DNA of 64,000 nt from Ornithinibacillus bavariensis (GCF_018333235.1 NZ_BORP01000001.1:372001-436000), one strand, 5' to 3'. Numbered from the stretch's first letter, positions 18,712 through 28,915 are shown. Numbers and translations are program-made. Notes: generated by a model from the sequence alone, not told the origin.

Positions 18712-19896
18712 TTGCTTCAAGCAAAATTGAAAACAGGAAAATTAGTCACATTATTTCACTTAACTAGGGATGAAATAGCAATACTTCGAGTAAAGGAAAA
18801 CTTTTTCTGCCCTACCTGTAATGAAAGGGTTATTGTCAAAGCTGGTAATAAGACTATCCCACATTTTTCCCATGTAGCTAGGACACACTGTCTGTCATAT
18901 GACAAGGGGGAAGGCGCTTATCATGAGACGGGTAAGTTACTACTATTCGAGTGGCTCCGCAGACAAGGTATTTCGGTGAGATTAGAAGAATATATTCCAG
19001 AAATAAAACAGCGACCCGATTTGCTTATATGCCTAAATAGGAAAAAAGTAGCTATCGAATATCAATGTGCTACTACTACTCCACAGGAAATACATTCACG
19101 GACAAAAGGTTATCAATCTATGGGAATAACTCCCATCTGGATATTAGGAGCAAACCAATTCAAACGGATTGGAAGAAACACCATAAAGATAAATTTATTC
19201 ACGCTTCAATTTCTTCATCAGTTTAATGCCAAATTTTCACCTACTTGGTACTTCTTTGATTCTCAAACCTCCCATTTCATCATCACAAAAAATCCCTATC
19301 TAACCCGAAACAAGCAGGCAGTCATAAATATTACCATGAAGAAACTTCATCAATTACGGTTTGTTGATTTGTTTAAAGCAAGTGATATAAATTTGAAATT
19401 GTTATTTCATGAATGGAAAAAAGCAAAATATCGCTTTAGAATAAGCCAGCCAACCAGACCTTATGGTAGCGAACTTGTCTGGCAGCGGTGGCTATATGAA
19501 AAAAGAATGCACCGAGAGCACATTACACCTCTCGTATATCTTCCGGTGGCGTCTCAATTTCTAATGAAAACAGAGCCCTGGGATTGGCAAAGTAGAATCT
19601 GCCTGGAGATTATAGCCCCAATCCCTATAGGAGGAAGATTTTCTTTAGAAGCCTGTGAAACAAAACTACCTCCCTATCAAAAGCTCCCATTAATAAATGC
19701 CTCGTTAAATCCTATAGAAGAATTTCTTCAACTGTTAGTACTTCTCCATATTTTAAAAGAACTACCAAATAAAGCCTATGTAAAAATTGCTGAAATAAAG
19801 CATTTTGACCACATAGAAAAAGCAATTTTAGGTGATGCTAAAATTATCGACAAGATTTGCAAAATTTTGAGTGCAAAATACGAGCATGATTCCTAA
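18712..19896 (+). CDS. coiA: Competence protein CoiA-like
   Basis: Competence-associated protein that helps recombination of incoming DNA (established for B. subtilis and streptococcal CoiA). An N-terminal zinc-finger-like CPTCNERV and FSHVARTHC region precedes a PD-(D/E)xK-type nuclease core (RPDLLI near residue 100, VAIEYQC). The length of 394 residues is near that of the B. subtilis protein. The start is TTG 18712, with GGAGGTGA six bases upstream; an upstream TTG at 18697 would begin inside that site. Confidence 0.9.
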   Translation: MLQAKLKTGKLVTLFHLTRDEIAILRVKENFFCPTCNERVIVKAGNKTIPHFSHVARTHCLSYDKGEGAYHETGKLLLFEWLRRQGISVRLEEYIPEIKQRPDLLICLNRKKVAIEYQCATTTPQEIHSRTKGYQSMGITPIWILGANQFKRIGRNTIKINLFTLQFLHQFNAKFSPTWYFFDSQTSHFIITKNPYLTRNKQAVINITMKKLHQLRFVDLFKASDINLKLLFHEWKKAKYRFRISQPTRPYGSELVWQRWLYEKRMHREHITPLVYLPVASQFLMKTEPWDWQSRICLEIIAPIPIGGRFSLEACETKLPPYQKLPLINASLNPIEEFLQLLVLLHILKELPNKAYVKIAEIKHFDHIEKAILGDAKIIDKICKILSAKYEHDS

Positions 19897-20068
19897 TTGT
19901 TTCGTTATACTAAATAATATAGTTATTCAGTAAGAACTTTTCCTTTAGGACATAGAAGAGGATATAATAATTCTTTGTGAATAAGGGAAATAGTATTCTT
20001 CTATTGGAATACAATTGTTTTCTAACCGAATTACTATTTATAGAAAGAATGATAAAGGAGGAACAAAT

Positions 20069-21883
20069 TTGGCAAAGCAGGCGAAAGAACTTCAATCAAG
20101 AAATGAAGTACCTGTTGAACGTACATGGAGATTAGAGGATATCTTCGCTACGGACACAGAGTGGGAGGAAGAGCTTAATAGCTTAAAAGGAGAAATTCCT
20201 AAAATTACAGAATATCAGGGGAAGGTAGCGGATACTGCTGATTCACTTTACAGTGTATTAAAGCTTCAAGATGAGCTATCGGAAAGACTAGGAAAACTTT
20301 ATACATATGCGCATATGCGCTATGATCAAGATACTACTAATTCCTTTTATCAAGCAGTGAATGCTAAAGCAGAAAGTATTCTTACACTAGCACAAAGTTC
20401 GATGAGTTTTTTAGTCCCAGAGATATTAAAAGCAGATGAAGCTGAAATAAAAGGTTTTTTAGCAGAAAAGGAAGAACTAAGACTCTATGAGCATGTATTG
20501 AATGAAATATTGAGACAGCGAAAGCATGTGTTAAGTGAAACAGAGGAAGCACTATTAGCAGAAGCCTCTGAGGCATTATCAACTGGTTCACAGACCTTTA
20601 GTATGTTAAACAATGCTGATTTGAAATTCCCTAGTATAAAGAATGAAAAGGGAGAAGAAGTTGATTTAACACATGGTCGCTATGGAACATTTTTAGAATC
20701 AAAGGACCGTCGTGTAAGAAAAGATGCATTTGAAGCAATGTATACAACATATGGTCAATTTAAAAATACGTTTGCTTCCACTTTAGGTGGAACGGTTAAA
20801 GCACATAATTTTGATGCTAAAGTGCATCATTATGATTCAGCAAGACAGGCTGCTTTGGATAGTAACAATATCCCGGAGACGGTTTATGATAATCTTGTTG
20901 AGGCTGTAAATGAGCGCTTACCATTATTACATCGCTACGCTAAGCTTCGTAAAGAGGTACTAGGTATTGATGAGGTTCATATGTATGATATGTATGCACC
21001 TTTAGTTCAAGATGTCGATATGGAAATCCCTTATGATGAAGCTCAGCAATATGTGTTTGATAGCTTAAAGGTTCTTGGCGAGGAGTATGATGAAGTTCTA
21101 AAAGAGAGCTTTTCTAATCGTTGGATTGATGTAGAAGAAAATAAAGGAAAACGTAGTGGTGCTTATTCTTCAGGAGCATATGGCACAAATCCGTACATCT
21201 TATTAAACTGGCAGGATCGAGTTAATGATCTATTTACTCTCGTTCATGAGCTTGGCCATTCTGTTCACAGTTATTTTACAAGAAAATTCCAACCATACCG
21301 TTATGGAAACTATTCTATTTTTGTTGCTGAAGTTGCTTCCACTACCAATGAAGCATTATTAAATGATTATATGTTAAAAACAATAGAAGACGAAAAACAA
21401 AAGCTATATTTACTAAACCATTTCTTAGAAGGATTCCGTGCGACCTTATTCCGTCAAACAATGTTTGCTGAATTTGAACATGAAATTCATAAGCGTGCAC
21501 AGGAAGGGGAAGCATTAACTGCTGATTATTTAACAAGCATTTACTATGATTTAAATAAAAAGTATTTTGGAGAAGATGTTGTATCAGATGAAGAAATCGG
21601 ACTAGAGTGGGCAAGAATTCCTCATTTTTATTACAACTACTATGTCTACCAATATGCAACTGGATACTCAGCAGCAACAGCTTTGGCTAGTAAAATCCTA
21701 TCTGGTGAAGAAGGAGCAGTTGATCGTTACTTAAACTTCCTAAAAGCAGGAAGCAGTGACTATCCAATTGAAGTATTGAAAAAAGCTGGTGTCGATATGA
21801 CTTCAAAACAACCTATCTTGGATGCATTAGATGTGTTTGAAGAAAAGCTGAATGAAATGGAACAGTTATTATTGCATAAATAA
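20069..21883 (+). CDS. pepF: Oligoendopeptidase F
   Basis: Cytoplasmic M3-family zinc metallopeptidase cleaving short peptides, 604 residues. The zinc site HELGHSVHS (HExxH) is near residue 395, with the downstream glutamate in VAEVASTTNEALL. The start is TTG 20069, preceded by AAAGGAGG, giving MAKQAKELQSRNEVP as in relatives; an earlier ATG (20015) has no ribosome binding site. Follows coiA as in B. subtilis. Confidence 0.97.
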   Translation: MAKQAKELQSRNEVPVERTWRLEDIFATDTEWEEELNSLKGEIPKITEYQGKVADTADSLYSVLKLQDELSERLGKLYTYAHMRYDQDTTNSFYQAVNAKAESILTLAQSSMSFLVPEILKADEAEIKGFLAEKEELRLYEHVLNEILRQRKHVLSETEEALLAEASEALSTGSQTFSMLNNADLKFPSIKNEKGEEVDLTHGRYGTFLESKDRRVRKDAFEAMYTTYGQFKNTFASTLGGTVKAHNFDAKVHHYDSARQAALDSNNIPETVYDNLVEAVNERLPLLHRYAKLRKEVLGIDEVHMYDMYAPLVQDVDMEIPYDEAQQYVFDSLKVLGEEYDEVLKESFSNRWIDVEENKGKRSGAYSSGAYGTNPYILLNWQDRVNDLFTLVHELGHSVHSYFTRKFQPYRYGNYSIFVAEVASTTNEALLNDYMLKTIEDEKQKLYLLNHFLEGFRATLFRQTMFAEFEHEIHKRAQEGEALTADYLTSIYYDLNKKYFGEDVVSDEEIGLEWARIPHFYYNYYVYQYATGYSAATALASKILSGEEGAVDRYLNFLKAGSSDYPIEVLKKAGVDMTSKQPILDALDVFEEKLNEMEQLLLHK

Positions 21884-21886
21884 TAG

Positions 21887-21916
21887 AAAAGGATGACTAC
21901 GTGTCATCCTTTTTCA
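21887..21916 (+). terminator. Terminator after pepF
   Basis: AAAAGGATGAC (21887-21897) and GTCATCCTTTTT (21903-21914) with a 5-base loop. Confidence 0.9.
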
Positions 21917-22023
21917 ATTTAGGTAATTGATAATTTCAGAAATTGTGGGCTAGCTGGAAATTTGGAATATCCCCCTATTTCTGAGATTCCCAATAGATTT
22001 ATTTAAATTTATCCAAATAAACT

Positions 22024-22203
22024 CTACCGCATTCTCCCACGATATTTATTTCGATGCGCGAACAAGAAGATAGTAAAGTAAATACAGAAGAATAATATTG
22101 GTAGTGTAAAGTAGAGGGGAATGAGCTTCATTAGCCCGAATAAATTTAATAGAAAAGCAAAAAACGTTATGATAATAAATAGATAGGGTAATAACTCACG
22201 CAT
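22024..22203 (-). CDS. Hypothetical two-helix membrane protein (59 aa)
   Basis: A short gene on the minus strand, start ATG 22201-22203 behind GGAGG. The product begins MRELLPYLFIIITFFAFLLN and continues to a second hydrophobic segment (LIPLYFTLPILFFCIYFTIFLFA), ending in a basic tail HRNKYRGRMR. Two membrane helices with positively charged ends are clear; I do not recognise the family. The good ribosome binding site and composition make it a likely real gene between pepF and yjbH. The function is unknown. Confidence 0.6.
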   Translation of the reverse strand: MRELLPYLFIIITFFAFLLNLFGLMKLIPLYFTLPILFFCIYFTIFLFAHRNKYRGRMR

Positions 22204-22428
22204 GGGTCGAGCCTCCTTCTTTAAAGCATAGTAGTCTTTTAAATGTATATGTTACAGGAATATGGATTAGAAGTGACAGATTTATGAACTGATGAGCAAA
22301 GTCATTGAAAAATTCCTTTTAGCTTGATATATTATATATGTGAGATGAATCACAAACAAAACCCCTTTGTTTGATCATGAAACTTTCTCCCATCCCCCTT
22401 TGTTTATATACAAAGAAAAGAGAAAATA

Positions 22429-22463
22429 AGGATATACGCTGCCCCGTATATCCTGTTTTTTTT
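22429..22463. terminator. Terminator hairpin between the small membrane protein gene and yjbH
   Basis: AGGATATAC (22429-22437) and GTATATCCT (22446-22454). Eight T follow on the plus side; a weaker T-rich stretch lies on the minus side, where yjbH would end. The rest of 22204-22539 holds no gene, so the plus-strand T-run is unexplained. Confidence 0.7.
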
Positions 22464-22539
22464 ATTTGTTTTTAGTTTTTAATCGTGCTTAAAATAATAA
22501 AGAACCAATGGGAGACTCCCTTGGCTCTACAATAACATA

Positions 22540-23448
22540 CTAATGATGGCTATTTTTTTCCCCAACATACTGCCAAAAGGTACCATGTTTAGCTGGTATT
22601 TTTTCAACTAGTTGTTTTAATTGAAGCTTCTTCATTTCTCTTTCGGCTTTTTCAATAGACCAATTATAAACAACAGATATTTCCTTGGAAGCAACAACCT
22701 CATAATGTCGAACGAAGCTTTCAAGTGGCGGATGTTGAGATGGGATTGGTGTGTGATCTAACATTTCACTTAATACACGTACATAAATATCATAAGGATA
22801 GAGTCCAGATATTTTGATTCCTTGCTCCTCAATATTTTTATGAAAGAAAACCATCGTAGGCATATAATCTATTTCCATTTCATGGGCTAGTTTAATGTCA
22901 CATTGTAGTGCTTTTTTTGCTGAGACAGCGTATAAATCAGCTTTAAACTCTTGTAAATCAAGCTTTACTGCTTTAGCGCACTCCATCAGCACCGACTCAT
23001 CCGAAATATTTTTCTTTTTTAGAAATAAATACTCTTGTACCTTTCGTAAAAAAGCTTTGCCATAACGAAGCCCTTGCAATTCCGCTGCTTTTATCGCTAA
23101 ATAAGCAGTAATTGGAGAGTGAATGGGATTTTCTATCCACAAATCACCATCACAGCTCATACCTGTTCTGGAAGCAGTTCTTTCCCAAATCTCTTTTAAC
23201 TTCTTTGGTCGATCAAAATTTCCATGATTTAGCGGTTTGGATGAGCCGGAAATAATGGGGCGTAGTGTAAATAACCTGCCATACTCTATAGAAAGCTTTT
23301 TTAAATATGGTTCAAGTGACCAGCATTCAGGACACATAGGATCAATAAATACGTATATTTCTATCGGTTTTTTTGCTGTAAAACAACTATATTCGGGCGA
23401 TGTGTTTTCTTTCTGTGAGTTCATTAGCACAGTGCGTTCCCAACTCAC
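22540..23448 (-). CDS. yjbH: ClpXP adaptor YjbH (DsbA-like fold)
   Basis: Adaptor that binds Spx and presents it to ClpXP for degradation. The N-terminal thioredoxin/DsbA-like domain contains [15 protein letters not shown] (CxxC near residue 40), followed by the helical C-terminal half. The start is GTG 23448 behind AAAGGAG, seven bases away. Fourteen bases downstream of yjbI in the same direction, the same operon order as in B. subtilis. 302 residues. Confidence 0.93.
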   Translation of the reverse strand: MSWERTVLMNSQKENTSPEYSCFTAKKPIEIYVFIDPMCPECWSLEPYLKKLSIEYGRLFTLRPIISGSSKPLNHGNFDRPKKLKEIWERTASRTGMSCDGDLWIENPIHSPITAYLAIKAAELQGLRYGKAFLRKVQEYLFLKKKNISDESVLMECAKAVKLDLQEFKADLYAVSAKKALQCDIKLAHEMEIDYMPTMVFFHKNIEEQGIKISGLYPYDIYVRVLSEMLDHTPIPSQHPPLESFVRHYEVVASKEISVVYNWSIEKAEREMKKLQLKQLVEKIPAKHGTFWQYVGEKNSHH

Positions 23449-23462
23449 ATTGATTCTCCTTT

Positions 23463-23843
23463 CTATGGTTCAGGTGTATTCATCATATGATTAGCCGTCA
23501 TGGTCAATTTTTCAAATATAGCTGTAAGATAAGGTTCTTCGATTTGAGCTTCTGTCAAAGCTTCGGCCATACATTCTAACCAGGCATCTCTTCTTGATGG
23601 TGTAATTTCAAATGGTAAATGTCGACGACGCATCATTGGATGTCCCCGTTCCTCTGAATAAAGTCTTGGTCCACCAAAAAATTGGGTTAGGAACAGACTT
23701 TGTTTTCTTGCTGTCTCTGTTAAATCCTCTGGGAAAATCGGGATCAGTAAGGGATGTTTTGCAACACGTTTATAAAAAGCTGTAACTAATTTATCTATTG
23801 TTTCAAGTCCACCAATTGCTTCATATATTGTTCCTGGTGTCAT
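23463..23843 (-). CDS. yjbI: Truncated hemoglobin (group II) YjbI
   Basis: Small heme protein, 126 residues, likely binding oxygen or nitric oxide in the cytoplasm. The N-terminus [22 protein letters not shown] is the truncated-globin signature, and the proximal histidine lies in [10 protein letters not shown] near residue 74. Shares an operon with yjbH; the link between a globin and the Spx adaptor is conserved in Bacilli and suggests a role in redox or nitrosative stress. Confidence 0.94.
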   Translation of the reverse strand: MTPGTIYEAIGGLETIDKLVTAFYKRVAKHPLLIPIFPEDLTETARKQSLFLTQFFGGPRLYSEERGHPMMRRRHLPFEITPSRRDAWLECMAEALTEAQIEEPYLTAIFEKLTMTANHMMNTPEP

Positions 23844-23924
23844 CGTAATTTACTCCTTTAATATTTGTTTACATTTTAGCAACATTAAATATACATGAGC
23901 AAATTATCTGATTGGATGAGCAGG

Positions 23925-24494
23925 CTACGGGAGACTCATGAAAAAGCGAGCAATCTTATTGGGTGTATCTTTTTTAGTAATATTCCAATCGTTTAATACT
24001 TTATTTATTGCCTGTAAACCAGAGTTGTGATTATTTGCTTCAATTTCTAATTCATAGTCTTCTTGATTATGATAGAAACTCTGATCTAAGACAAAGATAA
24101 TCCCATCTTCTTTATACTCTCTCCGAATGGTTGTCAAATTACCAAATGGTTTCAATTCTTCAACTCTTATTCCTAATTCCAATAGCCGTTTACTTGTGGA
24201 CAATTTAGCAATAGGATTCCCGTTCATCCACTGCATTGCTTCCATTTGGGTTAAGTCATCGTGTGTTTCTAATAAACCATCCTGATGTGGCTCCTTTAAT
24301 GTAAGCTGGTAAGTTCCATTTTTTTCTCGTATCCGCAGTGCTGAATTTTGTTCCCTTAATTTAAAGTCAATCGTTTCAAAATAATGATTAATTTGTTTTT
24401 GCCCATCCTTTGGAAACGGAAGGTGGTTCAACAATTTTAAATACTCTTGTTTGGTTAAAAGGTTTTTAAATTCAATTTCTATTTCCTGTGTCAT
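23925..24494 (-). CDS. yjbK: CYTH-domain protein YjbK (inorganic triphosphatase-like)
   Basis: CYTH/triphosphate tunnel metalloenzyme fold. It begins MTQEIEIEFKNLLT, which contains the defining ExExK motif, followed by tunnel strands with paired basic and acidic residues (SALRIREKNGTYQLTLKEP, YELEIEANN). The start is ATG 24494 behind GGAGG. It lies divergent from the alarmone synthetase gene yjbM, the same neighbourhood as in B. subtilis; a common link to polyphosphate or guanosine nucleotide metabolism is plausible but unproven. Confidence 0.92.
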   Translation of the reverse strand: MTQEIEIEFKNLLTKQEYLKLLNHLPFPKDGQKQINHYFETIDFKLREQNSALRIREKNGTYQLTLKEPHQDGLLETHDDLTQMEAMQWMNGNPIAKLSTSKRLLELGIRVEELKPFGNLTTIRREYKEDGIIFVLDQSFYHNQEDYELEIEANNHNSGLQAINKVLNDWNITKKDTPNKIARFFMSLP

Positions 24495-24619
24495 GGTAAC
24501 CTCCGACAAAATCGGTAATTATATTGATTATGGCCAATGAATTGGAAATATGCAAAGAATATCCATTATAATTATGGTAGAATAAGGACGAATCATGTAT
24601 TTAACTAGGTGGTGTTTTG

Positions 24620-25228
24620 ATGAATTGGGAAGCAATACTTGCGCCATACACACAGGTAGTAGAAGAATTAAAGGTAAAATTAAAGGGAATGAGAGCCCAG
24701 TTTGAATATGAAGCTAGACATTCGCCAATTGAATTTATTACGGCACGTGTTAAGCCTGTAAAAAGTATTCTAGAGAAAGCAGAAAAGAGACAGATTCCAC
24801 TTGATCGAATTGAGACGGATATCCAGGACATAGCTGGTGTTCGTGTTGTTTGTCAATTTGTAGATGATATTTATACAGTGGTTGATATGCTTAGATCAAG
24901 ACAAGACTTTACCATTATTGAGGAGAAGGACTATATAGCTAACGAAAAAGAGAGTGGGTACAGATCTTATCATATGATTATTGAGTATCCCGTCGAAACG
25001 ATACACGGAAATAAGGTTGTACTTGCGGAAATCCAGATTCGAACATTAGCTATGAATTTCTGGGCAACGAATGAACATTCACTAAATTACAAATATAAGG
25101 GTAGGATTCCAGCTGAGATTAAAGCTAGGCTACATCTTGCTGCAGAAGCAGCCTTTATGCTAGATGAGGAAATGTCAAAAATTAAGACTGAAATCCAGGA
25201 AGCACAGCGTATCTTTTATCGGAAATAG
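24620..25228 (+). CDS. yjbM: Small alarmone synthetase YjbM (RelQ/SasB type)
   Basis: Single-domain (p)ppGpp synthetase transferring pyrophosphate from ATP to GDP/GTP. About 202 residues with no hydrolase domain. Visible motifs are RVKPVKSILEKAEKR, DIQDIAGVRVVCQFVDDIY near residue 70, the G-loop-like KESGYRSYHMIIEYP and VLAEIQIRTLAMNFWATNEH near residue 138. First gene of an operon with ppnK and yjbO. ATG 24620 is chosen; TTG 24617 is possible. Confidence 0.95.
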   Translation: MNWEAILAPYTQVVEELKVKLKGMRAQFEYEARHSPIEFITARVKPVKSILEKAEKRQIPLDRIETDIQDIAGVRVVCQFVDDIYTVVDMLRSRQDFTIIEEKDYIANEKESGYRSYHMIIEYPVETIHGNKVVLAEIQIRTLAMNFWATNEHSLNYKYKGRIPAEIKARLHLAAEAAFMLDEEMSKIKTEIQEAQRIFYRK

Positions 25229-25259
25229 AAAACATTGCAGTAATAGGGTGGGGTAGAAT

Positions 25260-26060
25260 ATGAATTTTAAAATAGTTTCTAAAGGTGACGACAGATCGAA
25301 TCAAATTAAGTTAAAAATGAAGCAGCATTTAATTGATTTTAATCTAAATTATAATAAAGAGGAACCAGATTTAGTTATTTCAGTTGGGGGAGATGGAACA
25401 TTTCTTGAAGCATTTCATCGGTATCAAAATCGATTGAACCAGACTGCTTTTATTGGTATTCATACAGGACACTTAGGCTTTTACGCTGATTATGTACCAG
25501 AGGAGCTAGAAAAGTTAGTAATTGAAATAGCTAAAACTCCTTACCAAATCGTAGAGTACCCTTTACTAGAGGTAATCATTCGTTCTAAAACTGGTAGTCA
25601 AGTGGATTCCTTTCTAGCATTAAATGAAGCAACGATAAAAACAACGGAGGGATCTGTTGTATTCGATGTCGATATAAAAGGAGAACGGTTTGAGACCTTT
25701 AGAGGTGACGGCTTATGTATCTCTACCCCATCTGGGAGCACTGCCTATAATAAGTCACTTGGTGGGGGGATTATACACCCTTCTCTTGAAGCAATTCAAT
25801 TAACAGAAATGGCATCCATCAATAATCGAGTGTTCAGAACGATTGGATCACCACTTATTCTACCAAAGCATCATACATGCCTATTAAAGCCTTTGGTGGA
25901 TCGGAGTTTTCTGATTACGATAGACCATATTACACACAACTACACCAATGTAAAGTCTATTCAATGTCGGGTAGCAAAGGAAAAAATTCGTTTTGCGAGA
26001 TTTAGACCGTTTCCTTTTTGGAATCGAGTGCGCGACTCATTTATTCAGGACAAAAGGTGA
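25260..26060 (+). CDS. ppnK: NAD kinase
   Basis: Phosphorylates NAD to NADP (cytoplasm). The [11 protein letters not shown] motif is near residue 47 and the NEAT-type motif is [10 protein letters not shown] near residue 122; [13 protein letters not shown] follows. 266 residues, full length. Thirty-one bases after yjbM, and its stop overlaps the ribosome binding site of the next gene, so the three genes form an operon. Confidence 0.96.
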   Translation: MNFKIVSKGDDRSNQIKLKMKQHLIDFNLNYNKEEPDLVISVGGDGTFLEAFHRYQNRLNQTAFIGIHTGHLGFYADYVPEELEKLVIEIAKTPYQIVEYPLLEVIIRSKTGSQVDSFLALNEATIKTTEGSVVFDVDIKGERFETFRGDGLCISTPSGSTAYNKSLGGGIIHPSLEAIQLTEMASINNRVFRTIGSPLILPKHHTCLLKPLVDRSFLITIDHITHNYTNVKSIQCRVAKEKIRFARFRPFPFWNRVRDSFIQDKR

Positions 26061-26068
26061 GCGTATTC

Positions 26069-26944
26069 ATGAAATGGACCTTTGAAAAAGAAAATGTAAT
26101 GATTTTACGTGACTTTTTACGTGAAGAACAGGGCTTCTCTAGACGAATTCTAAAAAGCATTATATCCGATGGTGGAGAGATATTGGTTAATGGTAAATCT
26201 GCTACGTTACGATACAAGCTTAAACATGGTGATAGGATAACAGTTAAGTTTCCTGATGAAAAGAAAGGGAATCATATGCTCCCAGATGATATTCCCATTC
26301 AAATTGTATATGAGGATGACTTTGTACTTGTACTAGACAAACCAGCAGGAATGGCAACGATTCCGTCATTACATCATCAAACAGGAACCATTGCAAATGC
26401 GGTATTATTTCATTATGCAAAGCAGGGACTACCCTATACGGTACATGTTGTTACCAGATTGGATCGAGACACTTCTGGTTTATTACTAATTGCTAAGCAT
26501 CGCTATAGTCACTCTAAATTATCGATTGGACAAAAACAAGGTCGGGTAAAACGAAAATATATTGCAATTGTGGAAGGAGTTCCAAAACCGACTAAAGGTG
26601 TTATTCATGCAAATATTGGGCGGAAAGCTGATTCCATAATCGAAAGAACAGTACGCGAGGATGGACAGAGCGCTATTACCAATTATGAAGTTGTTAAAGA
26701 TGACGGACAATATGCCTTAGTTGCTATTCAACTAGAAACTGGGAGAACACATCAGATTCGGGTGCACTTCTCGTATATAGGATATCCACTAGCTGGCGAT
26801 GACCTATACGGTGGAAGCTTGGATAAAATCAATCGTCAAGCATTACATAGTTGTGAGCTTCAATTTGAACATCCTGAAACAAAAGAATGGCTAGCATTTA
26901 CTAGTGAAATACCTGACGATATGAAGAAAATCCTTTCCAGTTAA
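26069..26944 (+). CDS. yjbO: RluA/RluD-family rRNA pseudouridine synthase YjbO
   Basis: S4-domain plus catalytic domain pseudouridine synthase. The N-terminal RNA-binding S4 domain spans residues about 15-70 (SRRILKSIISDGGEILVNGK). The catalytic motif HVVTRLDRDTSGLLLIAK carries the active aspartate, and the RTHQIRVHF motif lies near residue 232. The start is ATG 26069 with AAAGGTGA from the ppnK end eight bases upstream. The target uridine is not predictable. Confidence 0.94.
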   Translation: MKWTFEKENVMILRDFLREEQGFSRRILKSIISDGGEILVNGKSATLRYKLKHGDRITVKFPDEKKGNHMLPDDIPIQIVYEDDFVLVLDKPAGMATIPSLHHQTGTIANAVLFHYAKQGLPYTVHVVTRLDRDTSGLLLIAKHRYSHSKLSIGQKQGRVKRKYIAIVEGVPKPTKGVIHANIGRKADSIIERTVREDGQSAITNYEVVKDDGQYALVAIQLETGRTHQIRVHFSYIGYPLAGDDLYGGSLDKINRQALHSCELQFEHPETKEWLAFTSEIPDDMKKILSS

Positions 26945-26947
26945 AAA

Positions 26948-27694
26948 TTAATTAATTGGAAAGGATTTAAATTTTTCCTCGACAAACGGTTGATTCGATG
27001 GAACAGAGACAGTAGTTTCTTCAGGTAGCCGAAAAGCGGTAAGCATATTACCGAATACACATCCTGTATCAATATTAATCGTTTTCCGTACGATTCTTGG
27101 CTTTAGAACAGGAGTATGGCCATATACAATCCATGTATCTCCATCATATTTCTGTGCCCAATCACGACGGATAGGCTTACCTTTTGCATCAAATTCACCA
27201 GTTATATCCCCATATAGAACAAAGGTCTTAACCTTGTTATCGTAACGTCCTATATAACGCTTTTTTATTCCTGCATGTGCAACAACAGCATTTACTTCTT
27301 TCAATTGTAAATAAAGTGGGGCCTCTTCATATAGCTGGATGAACTGTTGCCGTATATTGGACTTCGCTTTCGGATTAAGTTGCTCAAATTCTGCTACGGT
27401 TGTTTCAAGTCCATGCTGTTGTTTTACTTTATTACCTAAAAAGAATCGATAAAGCTTATTACAGTGATTTCCTGGTACATATTTAGCAACCCTCTGAGTT
27501 ACAACCATTTCATAAACGAGCTGGATAACTTGTAGTGAAGCAGGGCCTCTGTCAGTTATATCTCCAACAAATACAGGAATTCTTCCATCTGGATGTAAAT
27601 AAATTCTTTGTTCTTTACGATAGCCTAATTTTTCAAAGAGCATACAAAGTTCTTCATAACAACCATGCACATCACCTATAACATCAATTTTCAT
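26948..27694 (-). CDS. prpE: Bis(5'-nucleosyl)-tetraphosphatase PrpE
   Basis: Metallophosphatase of the PPP family, 248 residues; the B. subtilis enzyme hydrolyses Ap4A asymmetrically and has been linked to germination. Metal motifs are [10 protein letters not shown] near residue 7, [12 protein letters not shown] near residue 44, PGNHCNKL near residue 75 and the late histidine in VYGHTPVL. Convergent to yjbO with only three bases between the stop codons. Confidence 0.93.
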   Translation of the reverse strand: MKIDVIGDVHGCYEELCMLFEKLGYRKEQRIYLHPDGRIPVFVGDITDRGPASLQVIQLVYEMVVTQRVAKYVPGNHCNKLYRFFLGNKVKQQHGLETTVAEFEQLNPKAKSNIRQQFIQLYEEAPLYLQLKEVNAVVAHAGIKKRYIGRYDNKVKTFVLYGDITGEFDAKGKPIRRDWAQKYDGDTWIVYGHTPVLKPRIVRKTINIDTGCVFGNMLTAFRLPEETTVSVPSNQPFVEEKFKSFPIN

Positions 27695-27718
27695 TCCAGT
27701 AGCCTCCTCTATATGAAA

Positions 27719-27750
27719 AGCGAGAATAGTATGTGCTATTCTCGCTTATT
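27719..27750 (-). terminator. Hairpin at the 3' end of the RodA-type gene
   Basis: AAGCGAGAATAG (27719-27730) and CTATTCTCGCTT (27736-27747), 12-bp stem overlapping the stop codon; a weak T-run follows on the minus strand. Confidence 0.55.
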
Positions 27751-28915
27751 CAAACATATATTTCTTCGTTCTAGAATGGATATTGAGTACTAAACCAATT
27801 GCAATAAGATACGTTAATGTCGAACTTCCCCCATAGCTTAAGAAAGGTAGTGGAAGTCCAGTGATTGGTAAAAGCTGAATAGACATTCCGATATTTTGGA
27901 AGATTTGATAGGAAAACATGCCGACGATTCCAGTAACAATATAGCTTCCATAGCTATCGTTACTTTGGATGGCAATATGGATTAGTCGATAAATTAACAA
28001 GAAAAATAAGGTAACAACTATACTAGAGCCGATAAAACCGAATTGTTCAGCTATAGCGGTGAAAATCATGTCAGTTTGACGTTCGGGAACAGAAACTTGC
28101 ATTCCTTCAATGCCTTTACCAAAAAGTTGCCCCGAACCGATGGCCATTTTTGCACGAAGTAGCTGGAATCCAGAATCTGAATATTGTTCGGGATAAATCC
28201 ACCCATAAAATCTGCTGGTTACGTGTTTAAAGACGGATTCATTCAGAAAGACAGCAACAGTATCTGGAAAAATAAAGTAAGCAGCAATGATAATTCCCAT
28301 TACTCCAAGCCCAACTAATAGAATGAAAAATATTAGACGCCAACGTATACCTGAGACTAGAATCATTGCTCCAGCTATAGCACATAGAACAAGGAAACCA
28401 CCTAAATCTGGTTGTACTGCAATTAATGCCATAGGAGGTAGAGCCAATAGAACCATTTTAGCAAGTAACCAAAGATCACTCTTAGCCGTTTGTTCCACAA
28501 CCTTATTATTATGGCTGTACATAACGTGCGCAAAGGCTAATACTAATATAACCTTCATAAATTCTGCAGGTTGGATTGTACCAAGCAAAGGGAAAGCAAT
28601 CCAGCTCACAGCATTATTGGCTTCAATAATAATACTTCCTGGAAACCGAAAAAAGAGCATGAGTAGCATAATCATTCCAATTCCGTAGAATATCCAAGTT
28701 AACTGGCGGAAACGATCGTAATCGATTAACATAATGAGGGCAATAATAATGCCCCCACCAATATACCAAATGATTTGTTTTAAAAGAAAATGCTGCTCTG
28801 CTAATTTCGCGGGAAGTGTGGGCTCTACTGTAGCAATTGTAAAAACACTAACAACGCCTAAAAGCAATATAATTGAAATTAATGTATAATCAATGTTATT
28901 TTTATTAGTATTCAT
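27746..28915 (-). CDS. FtsW/RodA/SpoVE-family peptidoglycan polymerase (RodA-like)
   Basis: SEDS glycosyltransferase, polytopic membrane protein with about ten helices in 389 residues. Family motifs are FLKQIIWYIGGG near the start, the lipid-II-facing QPDLGGFLVL (residue about 170), EQFGFIGSSIVVTLFF and the C-terminal GLPLPFLSYGGSSTL. Likely polymerises cell-wall glycan with a partner class B PBP encoded elsewhere. The ribosome binding site is weak. No equivalent lies at this spot in B. subtilis, so this is an insertion in the conserved order. Confidence 0.93.
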   Translation of the reverse strand: MNTNKNNIDYTLISIILLLGVVSVFTIATVEPTLPAKLAEQHFLLKQIIWYIGGGIIIALIMLIDYDRFRQLTWIFYGIGMIMLLMLFFRFPGSIIIEANNAVSWIAFPLLGTIQPAEFMKVILVLAFAHVMYSHNNKVVEQTAKSDLWLLAKMVLLALPPMALIAVQPDLGGFLVLCAIAGAMILVSGIRWRLIFFILLVGLGVMGIIIAAYFIFPDTVAVFLNESVFKHVTSRFYGWIYPEQYSDSGFQLLRAKMAIGSGQLFGKGIEGMQVSVPERQTDMIFTAIAEQFGFIGSSIVVTLFFLLIYRLIHIAIQSNDSYGSYIVTGIVGMFSYQIFQNIGMSIQLLPITGLPLPFLSYGGSSTLTYLIAIGLVLNIHSRTKKYMFE

